Positions 11,304 through 23,670 of a stretch of DNA of 64,000 nucleotides are shown in pieces. The position numbers and the translations under genes are program-made. The first letter of the stretch is position 1. Each line of letters starts with the position of its first letter. Origin of the DNA: Varanus komodoensis (lineage: Eukaryota; Chordata; Lepidosauria; Squamata; Varanidae); the NCBI RefSeq assembly GCF_004798865.1, contig NW_025335641.1, positions 14,301,015 through 14,365,014 of the forward strand, read 5' to 3'. The notes below the pieces were generated by a model. That model had not been told where the DNA came from, ran no database searches, and saw nothing but the letters and a program-made list of their open reading frames with translations.

Positions 11304-11833
11304 CATATACCACACTAGCTCTCAGTGAAGCATTTGCCGTTTGACATATCATTCGGTAGCTCTCATTCATTTGCTTTCCTTCCTCTCCGCATTAACATGT
11401 GCCCTGGTACAGCACTGTTCCCAAACCAGTACAATATGTGGCAGAATCAGAAGATTCCAGTATGCCTCATGCTTTCCTCCCCCTGCCCCACCCGTTAACC
11501 TAAAATGAGCATGATTTCCCTCCTTCTTTTTCAGGGAATGAATTCTCTCCTGAATATGGGGGAGGAAATGTTATCCAACTCTAATTTCTATTGCATTGGT
11601 TTCACTCTGAAAACAAGACTAGGTAATTCGCAACTCAAACATTCTGAGGTAAATGCAGATAAAAGAAAAAGATTGAAACATTTCAAACATTCTCCTACCC
11701 CTTGCTTCACCAACAATGGTAGAAATGGCAATAAAAAATTGAAGAAATGGACAAAAGATCCCATCCTTATTCAAACATTCTTACATTTTTACCTGAGTCC
11801 CATGATATAAAATTGTGCCTGGCCATTCCTTCT

Positions 11834-11836
<3 letters not shown>

Positions 11837-11865
<29 letters not shown>

Positions 11866-11898
11866 GGCTTCTATGCCGCCCCATTTGCCGAAGCCCAC
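11837..11898 (-). repeat. L2 LINE 3' end (very short copy)
   Basis: A TTTA array followed by CTATGCCGCCCCATTTGCCG, the same L2 terminal block as at 11217 and 28006. It breaks off after about 60 bp. Confidence 0.7.
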
Positions 11899-11947
11899 AT
11901 ATGATGAGAGAGCCTACAAGGTCATGATTCATTCCCAGTCTCACCAT

Positions 11948-12180
11948 GGGTCACAGAATCTGACAACTGAAAGGGACCTTGGAGGTCATTTAACCCAGTC
12001 CACCTACTTGGTGTGGGATCTTTAAAGCAGGATTCTGCGTTAGGCCTGTATCCCTGGCAAATGGGCAGAAAAAAATCTTCTGTTCGTCAATCTTAATAGA
12101 CAACACTATAGCTAATCTAATCGCTTTTCCCTCTAGCATTTAATCTATAGCTCCTACTGATATGACCAGTGCAATGCAGG
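11948..12180 (-). repeat. Diverged CR1-like LINE 3' region
   Basis: The segment with AAAGGGACCTTGGAGGTCAT and CAGTCCACC looks like the reverse complement of a CR1-family 3' UTR. A worn continuation runs to about 12180. Old copy; the right boundary is a guess. Confidence 0.4.
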
Positions 12181-12231
12181 GTTAGTATAGTATAGTGACT
12201 AAGCAAGTGACATCTAAACCAGGACATCTCT

Positions 12232-12257
12232 GGTTTGTTTGTTTGTTTGTTTGTTTT
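12232..12257. repeat. (TTTG)n microsatellite
   Basis: Six units of GTTT/TTTG. Confidence 0.95.
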
Positions 12258-12285
12258 AACCTCCATCCAAAGGTTGTTCCCTAAG

Positions 12286-12352
12286 CCTATGCACACTTAT
12301 GTGGCAGCAAGACATATTGAATTCAATATGACTTACTTCTAGGAAAACACAC
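12286..12352. repeat. Short palindromic repeat, family member 1
   Basis: Contains the perfect 18-bp palindrome CATATTGAATTCAATATG (12313-12330). Its arms, CTATGCACACTTATGTGG on the left and ACTTACTTCTAGG on the right, are themselves related as inverted repeats. It resembles segments at 20.3, 27.9 and 60.9 kb. I recognise this as a common dispersed sequence of squamate genomes but do not know its formal name. A palindromic MITE is the likely class. Confidence 0.5.
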
Positions 12353-13402
12353 AGAGTGCTGCAAAAGCTACTTTTGCCACAGCCCGTCTCACCTTCTACA
12401 TTATTACAATAATGACCAACCTTACATGGTTATTGAAAAGATAACTGAGATAAGTTGTTCAAAGCAATCTGAACACACACATGCATTGTATAATTGCTTA
12501 TACGTTGTTCTGATGGATCTTCAGAACAACTTGTCAAACCTATGGGTGAATGATGATGATGCTTTGCTCGTTTGGTTTTTCAGACTCAAGTCGACAAAAT
12601 GTGGATTGAAGATTAGCTTGTGCTGGTAAAGTTGTACAAATAAGATGGAGCTACCAGCAGATAAAGACCTATTGTTTCATTTCATGTATTATGCATACAT
12701 CAGGCTGTAATTTGCGCAACCCAAAGTGTTAAACCTAGGTCCACAAAAGCATGTGATAATTGGCCTATGACTTAAGGCTCTCTATTCACATTTGAGATGG
12801 GTAATTCATTCACAAAACCTAAGATACTGCCATTTGGTACAGGAGATCAGTTACAACACTGATCACATTCTGTAAGCCCAAGTCCTCACACATTTGCTTC
12901 CATATGTTCCAGCTGGGCAAGAGACACAAAGAAATTAAAACACAGTCTAAAGTTTAAATTCAAGCCAAGATTTCCTGCCTGTTCATATGATCCTGTTCCA
13001 ACACTAGCAAGCTCCTGGTCCAACTGATTGGTTTGACTCTGAATGGTCTTCACTTCAGAACAAGATGATTCTTTTCTCATGAATGGTACAGAAATAGAAA
13101 AAGGGAAATGAAAGCCTAGATTTTTCTTCCTGGAGGCTATTAGATATTAATTTGGTAGTCAAGTTTTCTCAGATGCTGTGACTGGCGGACAGAGTTACTT
13201 TGCCTTCTGCATGCCTGAAAAAAGAGATTAACAATCAACCATTCCAGCCGAGGAGCATAAAAACATTAAAATGATTAAAAGAGAAATCATTTTTAATGAT
13301 GATATCACTGACACCTTCTCTAAAAGCTGAGAGAATTGGGGGTATGTGTGAAGTTCTTGGGGAAGCACATTCTGTAGTTTGGGGGGCAAGATAGTATATC
13401 AG
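12353..13402. other. Unannotated DNA
   Basis: No supported gene or named repeat. The short open frames at 12426-12629 (+) and 12886-13080 (-) have no motif. Confidence 0.45.
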
Positions 13403-13605
13403 AAGGCAGTATGGCATAGTGGTTAGCATGTTGGATTGGGACTGGGACTTGGGAGATCCAATATGTTGACCCCACTCGGACATTACACTCACTGGAAGTC
13501 TTTGGGCCAGCTGCCTACCTCACAGGATTGTTGTGAGGATAAAATGGAGAGTAGGAAGATTTATGTAAACTGCCTTGGGTTTCAAAAAGGCAATTTGTGA
13601 ACATT
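13403..13605 (+). repeat. tRNA-derived SINE (older copy)
   Basis: Begins with a tRNA-like box A, TGGCATAGTGGTTAG, as in the SINE at 41.5 kb. The middle shares GGGCCAGCTGCCTACCTCAC and GGATTGTTGTGAGGATAA with it. The 3' part (AAACTGCCTTGGG) resembles the L2 3' tail. The box B region is decayed, so it is unlikely to be transcribed by Pol III. About 200 bp. Confidence 0.75.
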
Positions 13606-14337
13606 TTCTTTCAAAAATTAGATAGATTTACATTTGAAGCCACTTAGCCAGTGACCTCTTAAATTAACTAATTAAAAACCTGGTTTTCTGTTGTGATTGT
13701 TGTGGCCCTTTTTGGCACATAATATGTGTGTACTCGAACATCAGCACTTGCCATTGCGTTTTGAGCCCCATGAGGAGAAAAGCCATGGGGTCCATGTGCA
13801 CATTCATGACAGTCACATTAAAAGAATAAAAAATAATAGCAGGTGGAGAAACGGTTAAGAAACATTTTCGTTCTCCACCTCTGTTCCACTCTAAACACGC
13901 TCCTCTCAAATCAGCTCTTGTTTGTTCATTTCAAAAGCATCAGGGCGCCGTTGCACGGTTAGCATGCAATGTGTGGTTTGCTCTGAAGAGCAGTATACCA
14001 TTGAGGAAACAAGGTGAATTCTAAATAGCTGCAAGCAGATTGCACCGGCCTGGCAGCAAAGTACCAGTAATGAAATCATGATGAATCTGAACATGAAGAA
14101 GTACCAGAGTCCTTTCACAGAGGATGCTCCAGTGAGATGTGATGCCTGCATCCCAACTGACGGATAAGATCCAGGGCCTGGTGAAGAATGTCTCCATCCC
14201 ATCTCTGCCCCCACATCCCTGGGGTTGTATATCACCTCTTAACCACGTGGCTCAGCCTGTTGGCTTCATCTCCATGCAAGGACAGGCACAGTAAGATTCC
14301 TTACTGTGGCGGATTTGTAAGCTAGCTGCACAGATCA
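13606..14337. other. Unannotated DNA
   Basis: Open minus-strand frames at 13664-13909 and 13906-14235 are adjacent, but neither has a recognisable domain or clear exon borders. I could not assign them. Confidence 0.4.
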
Positions 14338-14345
14338 GGTTAGAG

Positions 14346-14632
14346 CAGGGGTCCTCAAACTTTTTCAACAGGGGCCAGTTGAAAGGTGCCGGCGATGGAC
14401 TCGGGCCGCCAAGGCGATGCGGGTGAGGCGTGCGGGCCGGGGTGGGGTGGGGGGCACCAGATTGCTCTCAAGGAGATCGTTTTGGACTCACTCAGAGCAA
14501 ACCACCACAGGGCGTGCACACGGCGAGGCGTGGCTTGCTTGCAAGGAGAGTCCAAAATGATCTCCGCAGGAGCAAGCAAGCCGGGCATGGCAGGCCGGAT
14601 CCAGCCCGTGGGCCATAGTTTGAGGACCCATG
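14346..14632. mobile_element. hAT-type MITE with perfect 8-bp target duplication
   Basis: A 287-bp element bounded by the direct repeat GGTTAGAG (14338-14345 and 14633-14640), the 8-bp duplication expected of hAT transposons. The terminal inverted repeats are CAGGGGTCCTCAAACT on the left and CATGGGTCCTCAAACT read inward from the right, differing at one position. Inside is a second inverted pair: GGAGATCGTTTTGGACTC (about 14473-14490) and its near-complement GAGTCCAAAATGATCTCC (about 14547-14564). The interior is GC-rich and encodes no transposase. It would have needed transposase supplied by a hAT relative. The open frames across it are chance. Confidence 0.9.
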
Positions 14633-14640
14633 GGTTAGAG

Positions 14641-16320
14641 TTGCATTGGATTCAAGCACCTGAACGTTTGCATGAGCAGGCAGACAGAATCAATGAATAT
14701 TTGGCCTTTGTTGGATGGATGGTAATTTTAGATTTCCTTCCCCCTCCCTCTCCCTTCTTTCTCTTGCAAGGCTGACCAGTTAGTACCAAATGAACAAAAA
14801 CATGGTGGGGGAATAGAATTAGAGCTCCTACATCTGCTCCACTCTTGTGTACTTCAGTGCCTTCCCCTGTTCCTTCCTGCTTTAAAACACTGTGGTCAAT
14901 AATATGTTAAAACAATTCAGTCATGTTTATATTTCTGGTTTCGTTTTCTTTGCAAATAAAGGGGTTGTTGTGTGTGTGCGTACATGCACATGTGTGAATT
15001 CTCAGTTCAGTTTCCATTGTGCAAAGACGTAATGTCCAGTGCAGCCATTCCAAGCCTGCCCCTGGGAAGGACGTTTGTTCTGACCAATCTCCACACAGGG
15101 CATGGGAAACTTTGCAATGCTAGAGAAGTGTGTTGAGATCATTGGATCTAAGTAGAACATTTACTTTAGCCAACTAGGACAAGAATTATTAGATTCCAAC
15201 TTTAAGTCTGATTGAAACCCACTGAATTTTAATAGCTGACATTCAAAGCTGTCCTTAAATTAATAATAAAATTCTCCCAGACAGTTTGCTGTCCCAAATG
15301 GTAAATTTTACATGATTCCTTATCATGAAGAGTTATAGATCTAATTATAGAACATTAGTTGGAAAATTGGAGCATTAATTAAGCAATCATAAAGGTCTAA
15401 CTGAAAAACACAAGTGGACCCTGAGTGACAGTACTTTCTTGCATTCTTCTTTGTTGTGAGGTTTAGGAAAAAGTCTTTTAATAAAGCAAGATGCCTTTGT
15501 GAATCAGTTAAAACATAAGAAATTTTGGCATGGGATACAGATGCCATGGGATACCCAAAATCATAGCTTTGTACAATTTCCTTTCCATGTTTTCAAGTAG
15601 AATTGTACAAGAAAGAAAAATAAATATTATAGACTTGGAACAGAGAGGTCTGTTTGCAAGATGGGAAAAATGATAGGCATAGGAGAAATTTGTTATGAAG
15701 AGATTGGTGTATTTAGGCAAATTGTTATCCCTGTTTCAAAATTAACTAGTGTGAAGGAACCAGCAGCAGGGCAAGCTAAGAATTATGAAATGTCCAGCCT
15801 ATAGAAGCCTGTTCAAGCCTGCTCAAATTCTTCCTATGTTTTCTCCAGCAGGAATTCAGGTATTTGTTCTTTGGGGTGGTGGCAAGAGGCACCCCAGAGT
15901 TTCTGGTGACATTACAGAAGCTTCCAGGCATGTTCTATGTCGCTATAAAAATAGAAGACTGAAGAAGCTTTGCCTGATGTTGTTTTTCTCCCTGCCTTCC
16001 CAGTTTAGGGTTTGGGAAAGATCTGTGGCAGGAAGTGTCTCAGCTTCTCATATTTTTTTTAAATTTTAATGTTCTCTTAATTTCAATTAATTTCTAATTT
16101 TCACAATGGATCAAAGGTACAAAATTATGTAAGTCTGCATGGAAATGTGGCTTTAAACAAGGTCTCCTCACCCCTACAAGAAGTGACATGATAAACCAAA
16201 TAATAAGCCAAAATGGAAGGAAGTTTGTCCAGTTCATAATTGTTATAGCCTCTAAGCTATATATCGAATTTGATTATCGCATTTTATTAATTTGCAGCCA
16301 GAGTGAGTTGTCAATTTATT
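14641..16320. other. Unannotated DNA
   Basis: No recognised gene. Includes a GT-rich patch (about 14966-14996). A CCCACTGAATTTTAATAG segment near 15219 faintly recalls the palindromic family but was not counted. Confidence 0.4.
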
Positions 16321-16395
16321 TATGTTGTTAGCCGTCCAGAGACATTAGTAATTGGATGGCATACAAATTTTATAAATAAATACATAATAAATAAG
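16321..16395 (+). repeat. L2-like 3' tail
   Basis: GTTAGCCGTCCAGAGACATT followed by GGATGGCATACAAATTTTAT and an ATAAATA tail follows the L2-type ending (…CCGCCC…GGCGGCATA…AAATAAATAA). Either an L2 or a SINE sharing that tail. Old. Confidence 0.55.
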
Positions 16396-18048
16396 CTCTC
16401 CAGTTCCAAACTCTGACTCCATCCCTACCCACAGTGAGCCCTATCTTGACATTATTAATGCATGTACACAGAAGGACTTCTGGGTCTCGTGGTCTGGCTC
16501 CAATCCCAATCTTTCAACTTATGTAGGAAGGTCTGAAGAGAGATTGTAACCATACTTGGCTGATCCTATGTACAGTCTCCTGCATGATCTGAAAAGTGTT
16601 GCCATCTGCTTTTACACCCTTGCTCCCAATCAGAAGCCCTTATTCATGGCTGTCGATCTCTCTTCAGAACCTCCCACTCAAGCTCAGCAGGTCAGAGGTG
16701 GAGGGTGTGGGGCTGGCACACATGGCCCCAGCAGCTCCTCAACACACTTTTGCAATGTCTGCATAGGCCTAGGATGAACTGTACACGGGTAGGCTAATCA
16801 TATGGTTTGTCTCCCTTTGATGCAATATCTAAACCCACCCTCTGTTTCTCTGTAGGGTTCTGTAGTTCACCCAGAAGAAAGAACAAGTACTGTTATTAAT
16901 GCAATTGGGGTGAAAGAAAGGTGAATTGACATGCCCCCCCCCCATCATTCTATGTGTTATTTACTCTTATCCTCCATGCAAGTATGTAAAGATGGGTTTG
17001 GAAGGCCTTATCCTGTGATACTCAATTCTGTAAACAGTCCCTCTGGTATTGCAGATATACAGGTGTAAATCTTTCAGATCACTGTGTTAGAAAGACATTG
17101 AAGAAAACTGTATATGAAATATTGGACTTTATTTACTACAGACCTTTCATTCTTAAGGATTTTAAATTAACTACAGAATTGCTTCGGATCACCCTTTCAG
17201 CACAACATAATTTTATTGAGAATTACAGAGGGCAAAAATTTACATACACACATGCGCTAGGCTAAAGGAGCAATTAAATGCTAATGGAAACAGCTCTGGT
17301 ATGTTCTTCTAAAGCTCTTGCTAATGCATTTATGATGTGTTTTTCTCGGCAGGTTCTTTCTTTCATTTGTAAATTCAAATAAAATGGTAGAGACCAAATT
17401 GGTTAAAGAGAATGGAAAGGTCCTGACACCAATCAGCCCAGTATGTGATGCAACATGCACAAAGAATGTGACAGAGCCTCAAAAACAGAATTCTGAACCA
17501 CTTTGGAATAAATGTTTCTTATCAAAACCAAGCCTATTTTCATTTCAATATACTGTAACCTGAAGAGCTGATAGTCTTCTTTCCCTTAAGTACCATTGCA
17601 CTGAGACCATTTCAAATGCACATGTTAGCTACCCATGAATCATAGTATAACCATGCTTTACATCTGATTTACTGCTTTGCTGTCAGTCATTATACAGATG
17701 CTGCTAAGAACTTACTCCAAATATTCCAGTGAAGCAGAATAAAGGCAACAATTTTAGACATCTTTTTAGGGAGGAAGCCCAAAAGAACACTATGAGAGTC
17801 CCTCCTGAATAAACATGCCTGGCTTTGCATGGCACATGTATTAAGGAAGGTATCCATTGCGAGGAAGGAACCCTGATCACTTCAAGTCAAAAATTTCCCA
17901 GAACTATGATATCTGCTTTGATATAAGCAACACATTTGGTTGACATCTTGACTGAGCCTAGCCACATAACCCAAGTTAGATTTCTTCAATGCACAGAGTA
18001 TAGTACAGTTTGTATATATATGAAAGTGGGATAAGCTGCACTTCACTC
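16396..18048. other. Unannotated DNA
   Basis: No gene recognised. A run of ten C at about 16935-16944 is the only simple tract. Confidence 0.4.
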
Positions 18049-18092
18049 AGTCACTCACTCACTCACTTGCACACACACACACAGACACACAA
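18049..18092. repeat. (CACT)n and (CA)n microsatellite
   Basis: Compound array: ACTCACTC units then ACACAC with one G interruption. Confidence 0.85.
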
Positions 18093-20308
18093 GCACCCCA
18101 TGATCATTATACCATGTTGAACCTGGTCGGCATTCGTTGCCCACACATTACTTCACTGGGCAAATCTGTCTTTGGCATGTTCATGTGTTTTCAGTCCATA
18201 ATTCCATTGTGTTTACATATTCATTGGTGATTTTCATTTTTTTAAATACACATTCATAATGTCGGATATTAAAATACATATTTTCTGTCAAGTCTAATTT
18301 CAATTCATTTTAAATAACTTTAAATTGCTGGGAACATTCAAAAGACTGTGGAATCTCAATGGGCAGCTAAACTCTGATCTTTAGTCCGCAGTGCATGGAT
18401 CAAGTCATGTCACATTGGAATTTGCCACAACTGCATCTCTCATTCACTTTTTGGAAAGATCCTTTTGGAGCTCTTCACACTCTACTTCAGTTATTCCATT
18501 ATTCTGAGTAATTAAGTGCTATCTTCTAAATGTGCTCACATCATTGCTCACCTCTGACTGAATGCCATTTTTGAATAAGTTAAATAAGACTTGCTCCACT
18601 ACACTCTTCCATCAATTTTGATAAACTGCCTGTTTATTCCTATTCTCCGCTTACAACTTTTTGCCAGTCACTAATAGCATTGTATGAAACTTTCCTTTCA
18701 GTTTGCAGATTACTCAAAAATAACCCTGGAGACAAACAATTATGGCAGCTTTGGGTCACCAAAACATGTTCACATGTTTCCCAACGAGAACACTTTGAAA
18801 ATTGCACAACATTTGTAAAATTCATGAATTTAAAAATGCAGTCTTCTTATTCAAATTAACTGAAGGGGTGGGGAAAGGGCTGCAGAAAAGAACCAGAATG
18901 AAATGAATGAATCTTTGAAGGGAAGTTTGGGGAATTTTAGTAGGCATCCCTGGTCATCACTTCCCTGGTTATCCCACCTAATCCCTTAGTAATCCAGAAG
19001 AAGCCCTGTCCTCCTATCCTGTGACTGTTAGATACAACCAGAAGTTTTTGATGAGGACCTTTGTCAAAAAGATTTTAGGAAATCCAAATAAATGATAGGT
19101 GTTTGGTAACCTGTATTGTTGACAAGTCTCAGAGAATTCTAAAAGGCTGCTAAAGCAGCACTTTCCTTGTAGAAGATAATTGCTTTCCACATGCTTCAAC
19201 AATGGGTTCTGTTAGGTGGGCTCCAGGCTAGGGCTAGGGTTTGGCTGCACTAAAGATTTCCAAAATTTGCCAAATTCTTCCTATTTGACAGAGACAGAAC
19301 ATAAGCCTTTAAGAATACTGAATGAAGAAGAAAGCAAAACTGAAAACTTTTCCTCTTCTTACCACCAGGTTACTGGGGGCAGCCATTATGATAAGGTGCC
19401 TCTAATTTCTTGACTTTCCCCAGATTTTTATTTTTAAATCAGTTCAGCATGGACTGCCATCTAATAATCCACATAAGGATCTGAAGTATAAGTTATACAT
19501 TTTTGTTAATTGGGTAGCGTTTTCAGATTCATTTTAATTATGCTCTCAGCCGTATATGAACTGCTCAAGCGCATGGGAATGGACCCATAAGACACGGTCT
19601 CATGTAAATACAAGGCCAATTCTACAGGAAATGACATATGATTGAGTCTGTTCACTCATTTGCTTCATCCATGGGAGCGGCAGAGAAAGTGAGACTTCCT
19701 GTAACTTAGCCCGAATTATTTTAAAAAATACATTCGATATTGTACACATAGTCATGTGTATGCAGAGCTGTTAACCAATAAATGGAGTCTTACTAGGTTA
19801 ATAAACTGGTTTAAATCAAGAGGTAGTGTTGTCTCTGTGACATCTGGAGGATCATGGGATTTGTTGGCTTCCCCTATCCAAGGTCACAAACAAAGCTTTC
19901 ACTTTGGAGTTGGGGAGCTGTACATATGGCCCCCTCCCTCTTGACAACTAGAAATACGCCAACTGATTCTTGAATCATAAGAACAACTTCAAAGAAGGAA
20001 AGGAAGGCAAGTAGACTAGATATGAACATCCTCACTGGAATTCACCCTCAACTGACTTGAGTGCATGAGTATAGCAATAGTTTTGAAGATAAAACATTAT
20101 CCCTTTGATTCTAGATATGTACATACTTATGTTGCAGCTAGCACCATCTTTAAAGAATATGTGAGAGGAGGGGTGCCTCTATTAAAATAGCATTTGATGT
20201 CTGCATTTTCCTAAATGCTTGTATTAAAAATAATGAACTCTTAAAAATCTACCGCCTGATTAATCGGCAGTACATTTTTATTTTATCAAAGCAATGAATT
20301 GATTAACA
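18093..20308. other. Unannotated AT-rich DNA
   Basis: No coding region or named repeat seen across 2.2 kb. It is markedly AT-rich with few interspersed repeats. Confidence 0.4.
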
Positions 20309-20470
20309 GGGCAATCCTATGCAGGTCTTCTCAACTGTAAGCCTTACTAAATCCAATGACAATTACTCCCAGGCAAATGTACATGGACTGCAAACTCAAA
20401 TTACACTCACATATTCTTTCTTGGAATGGGATTCATTTCTGAATAGACATTTATAGGATTGTGCTATAAA
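20309..20470. repeat. Short palindromic repeat, family member 2
   Basis: Starts GGGCAATCCTATGCAGGTCT, contains ATTACTCCCAGGCAAATGTA, and ends with TTTCTGAATAGACATTTATA then GGATTGTGC. The outer ends (CAATCCTAT and ATAGGATTG) are inverted copies of each other. The middle is worn. Possibly two overlapping copies rather than one. Confidence 0.5.
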
Positions 20471-23400
20471 TGTTGTGATCCGAACAATACGATGCTCAGA
20501 TTATGTAATTTAACTCTCTCAAACAATAAAAGAATAGAGACAGATGCATGGATGTATCAGTCATCTTCAGTAATTTTATTGTATTTTAATATGTATCAAG
20601 ATTTTTGTCTTTTTTTAAAGAGGTGGGTTAAATAATTCTCTGGTTTTCTTTCCTCACAATGTTAGTAATGCATAGATGTGAAGAAATCAAATCACTATTG
20701 ATTTACAACATAGGTAATTATACAGATGAATGTATAAGAATATGGCTTTCTAATAGAATTCTGTCAATCAATTCCATGCACATCTCCTTTTTTTACGTGC
20801 TTGCTGAAACTATATGATGGAATTCTGCTGGTGACATTTGAGTGATAGTGACTTTGATTTCAAAGGAAATGTTTCAGGTTCATTTCATTACCTTAGAAAA
20901 GTAAAAGCAAATTTGCCTTATAAAAAGCAATTACTTCTTGGCTGACCAGTGCACAATAGCAATATAGAGAAAGATTTCTCATTCCACTATTCAAATCCTG
21001 AACTAGCAAACTAGTGTTTGATTTTGCTTTAAACCAATTTTACCTTGTTTGAATTGCAAAACCATTTAATCTTCATAAAGTAGGTTATTATAATGGAGAT
21101 CATATTGTATTGGTACATTATACTGGGCATGCGACAAATAAGAATCTATTTTTAATGCTTCGAGGAGGGAGAAAATCATATTAAATATGCAACATTTGCA
21201 TTTACTCTTGCTCTTAAGAAAGCTTGGGAAGTTTGCTAGTCTTAGAATCCAAGAAAATATTAACTAACAATGATATCTACTTAAATTGCAGGGTCTGGGA
21301 ATGGGCACAATGTCATTTTGTGCTTGTACAGCCCATGGTACAGAGTCATTTCTAAATAAATTGGGCAAGGAGGAGAAATTAAACAACATACTTCCCTCTT
21401 CATTCATGCCTCTCTGTCCCCAGGAAAAATGATACTATTGTGTGGAAAAAATGCCTAACTTGCCACCATATATATGGTTCCTACATATATACTCGACCAG
21501 AACAGGACCAGAGAAGTGGGAAACCAAACCAAAATCCGCACTGCCATAGAAGTGTGTCAATTCCATGCACAGTTAAGAAATTCTAGTGTGCTGATTAAAT
21601 ATGTGAAGTTACACCTGACACCTAAGTTCACAGCAGTTACAAAGGGAGGAGTTCAGACATCCAGATAAAAAAGATATAGAAATAACCAATAACCAAGCAT
21701 AGAAATGTTTTAAATAAATAAATATACACAGAGTGTACATCTCATGGTTATATGGATACCTCCCACATACAGAATCCTTTTAAAATGCTTAGAACTATGA
21801 GATCCAAGATGTGTGAGGAATTGGCCAGGGGGCTCACCGTAGAGTGGGTTGGCCTGGATTTGCCGCCTCACATTCCAGTCTGCCCACTGAGTACTACCAC
21901 TGACTCTAGTATGCAGTCTTCTGCTTTCAAAGCAGACCACAATTTGCTTTGTTTGTTTGCTTTTAAAGTGGAAGAAATTTGCATGAAATTTACACAGTTT
22001 GCATTAAATAAGTCTGCCGTTGGCATTAATATGGCTGCAGGTTGTATTTCATGCAAACTATGGTCAGATTTTATGCAGATTGTGACTGTCTTTATGCAAA
22101 ATTCTCTGGATTTAAATAAACATGTGTAAATTGCAGCCTGCTTCAAAAATGGAACCTGCAAAGAGCATTCCAACCTGGTGAGGTGTACTGAAGTCAGTGA
22201 GATGGACCGAGTCCTCTACTGCAAATGGGTCAAGTTCTCCATTGTTGCCAAGAGCAATATGAGAAGTCCTGTAGCAGCTACAACTCTGCTGTTCAAACCT
22301 GTTTAGATCTTGCTATGCATATGCCATAAGTAAACGAGAATCAGCAGGGCAGTACATCCAATTTCACATATGCACTCCATGCTGTACCACCAGCAGACAT
22401 TTGCATGTCAGTTTGGCATGTCTGGATGAGTGAACCAAAATACATGCTGCATCGCTGGTTTGGGGGGCAAAGCTTCTCCTCTCATCCCAAGGGTCATCAA
22501 TGAATTCAAAAGTGGTAAAAGCATCATTCAGAGCAAAAGAGTGAATAAAACCTCTTTGCAAGAATATTTTATGTCTCTGCTTGACTTGGCCCGGCTCATG
22601 ATTTCTCTATTCTCTTCCCATCCCCCTGCAAAACAAATCAAACTGCAGTAGGTTGCTTGGAAGACTACCACCCCAATCCAATTCTGCCATCTGGTCATCT
22701 TCAACACCCCATCCTGGGAAGACAGTTCCTCCAGCAGCAACAGAAGGGCTCTTCTCTTTCTTCTTCCCTTTTCTCATCTCATCCAAATGACAGTGATGTG
22801 ATGGTGGGATCTAATCAAACAAGGGAAGTCATATTTTGCTGAGTTAGGTTGGCTAAGCATGATAGGGTGGTGAAGACAGATAGGCATATGCAGATCTTCC
22901 TCTTGGGGCACTTGGATCTTGAACTAATCAGGGAGAAGAAGACCAGTGAGTGAAAGACTCAGCTCAGGTGAGAAGCAGATCTTCTTGCCTTAGAAATGAA
23001 CCTGTGGGGCCAACTCTTGTGATTTGCTTATTATTTTGCATTGTGTGCCAAGCTGTGGCCATGTCTTCCTTAGTATATATCTGGGCTCCCTGGTATATAA
23101 TGAAAGATGTGATTGGATAGAAACATGCAATTGTGTGAACATATGTTACTATATGAGCACTGGTAAATTGCGACATTGTGAAGTGGTCCTACAAAAGAGA
23201 TGGGGCAGAAGCATCCCTATGTCCTCAAATATGACTTCTTTTGGGGGTTAAGTGCATGGTTACATCATCTCTAAGTAGTACATAGAATTTACTCCCTCTC
23301 CCATCCGTATAAATACTGTGAAGTTGAAATTAGGGGTCTTGCTGGGACTGGTCCAGGACATTTTGCTGCCTGAGGCAAAGGAGCAAATGGTACACATGCA

Positions 23401-23519
23401 CAAGCATGCACACTTGCAAACATGCAGGCACACCTGCTCACACACAGAGTTAAAGTGTGTGGTATGTTAGGCCAGTCCAATTATATTGCCACACAAGGCA
23501 GAGCCTCTCACAAGCCCCC
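20471..23519. other. Unannotated DNA
   Basis: Three kilobases without supported genes. At 21752-22129 (+) and 21868-22173 (-) there are overlapping 100-125 codon frames, but these lie in sequence rich in repeated TTTATGCA/TTGCAT words and do not resemble a protein family. Confidence 0.4.
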
Positions 23520-23670
23520 ATCGCAACAAAGCCCCATCGGGGCAGCTCACAAAAAATACACAAAAACATACATAAACAATAACAATATAACAATTTAAAA
23601 GAAGAAAAAAAACATTAAAAACCCCCCGGTGCATTCTCTGCTAATTTTAAAATCCTAATAAATACAATAT
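23520..23670 (-). repeat. L2 3' end relic
   Basis: The block GCCCCATCGGGGCAGCTCAC, followed by an A-rich stretch ending AACATTAAAAACCCCCCGG, fits a worn minus-strand L2 3' end (compare GGGGCGGCTCAC at 11.3 and 28.07 kb). The TTTA tail array is missing. Confidence 0.5.

Noticed and set aside
14386-14775. 129-codon plus-strand open frame
   Set aside because: It starts inside the hAT MITE and runs out through its right end into flanking DNA. The high GC of the MITE explains the lack of stops.
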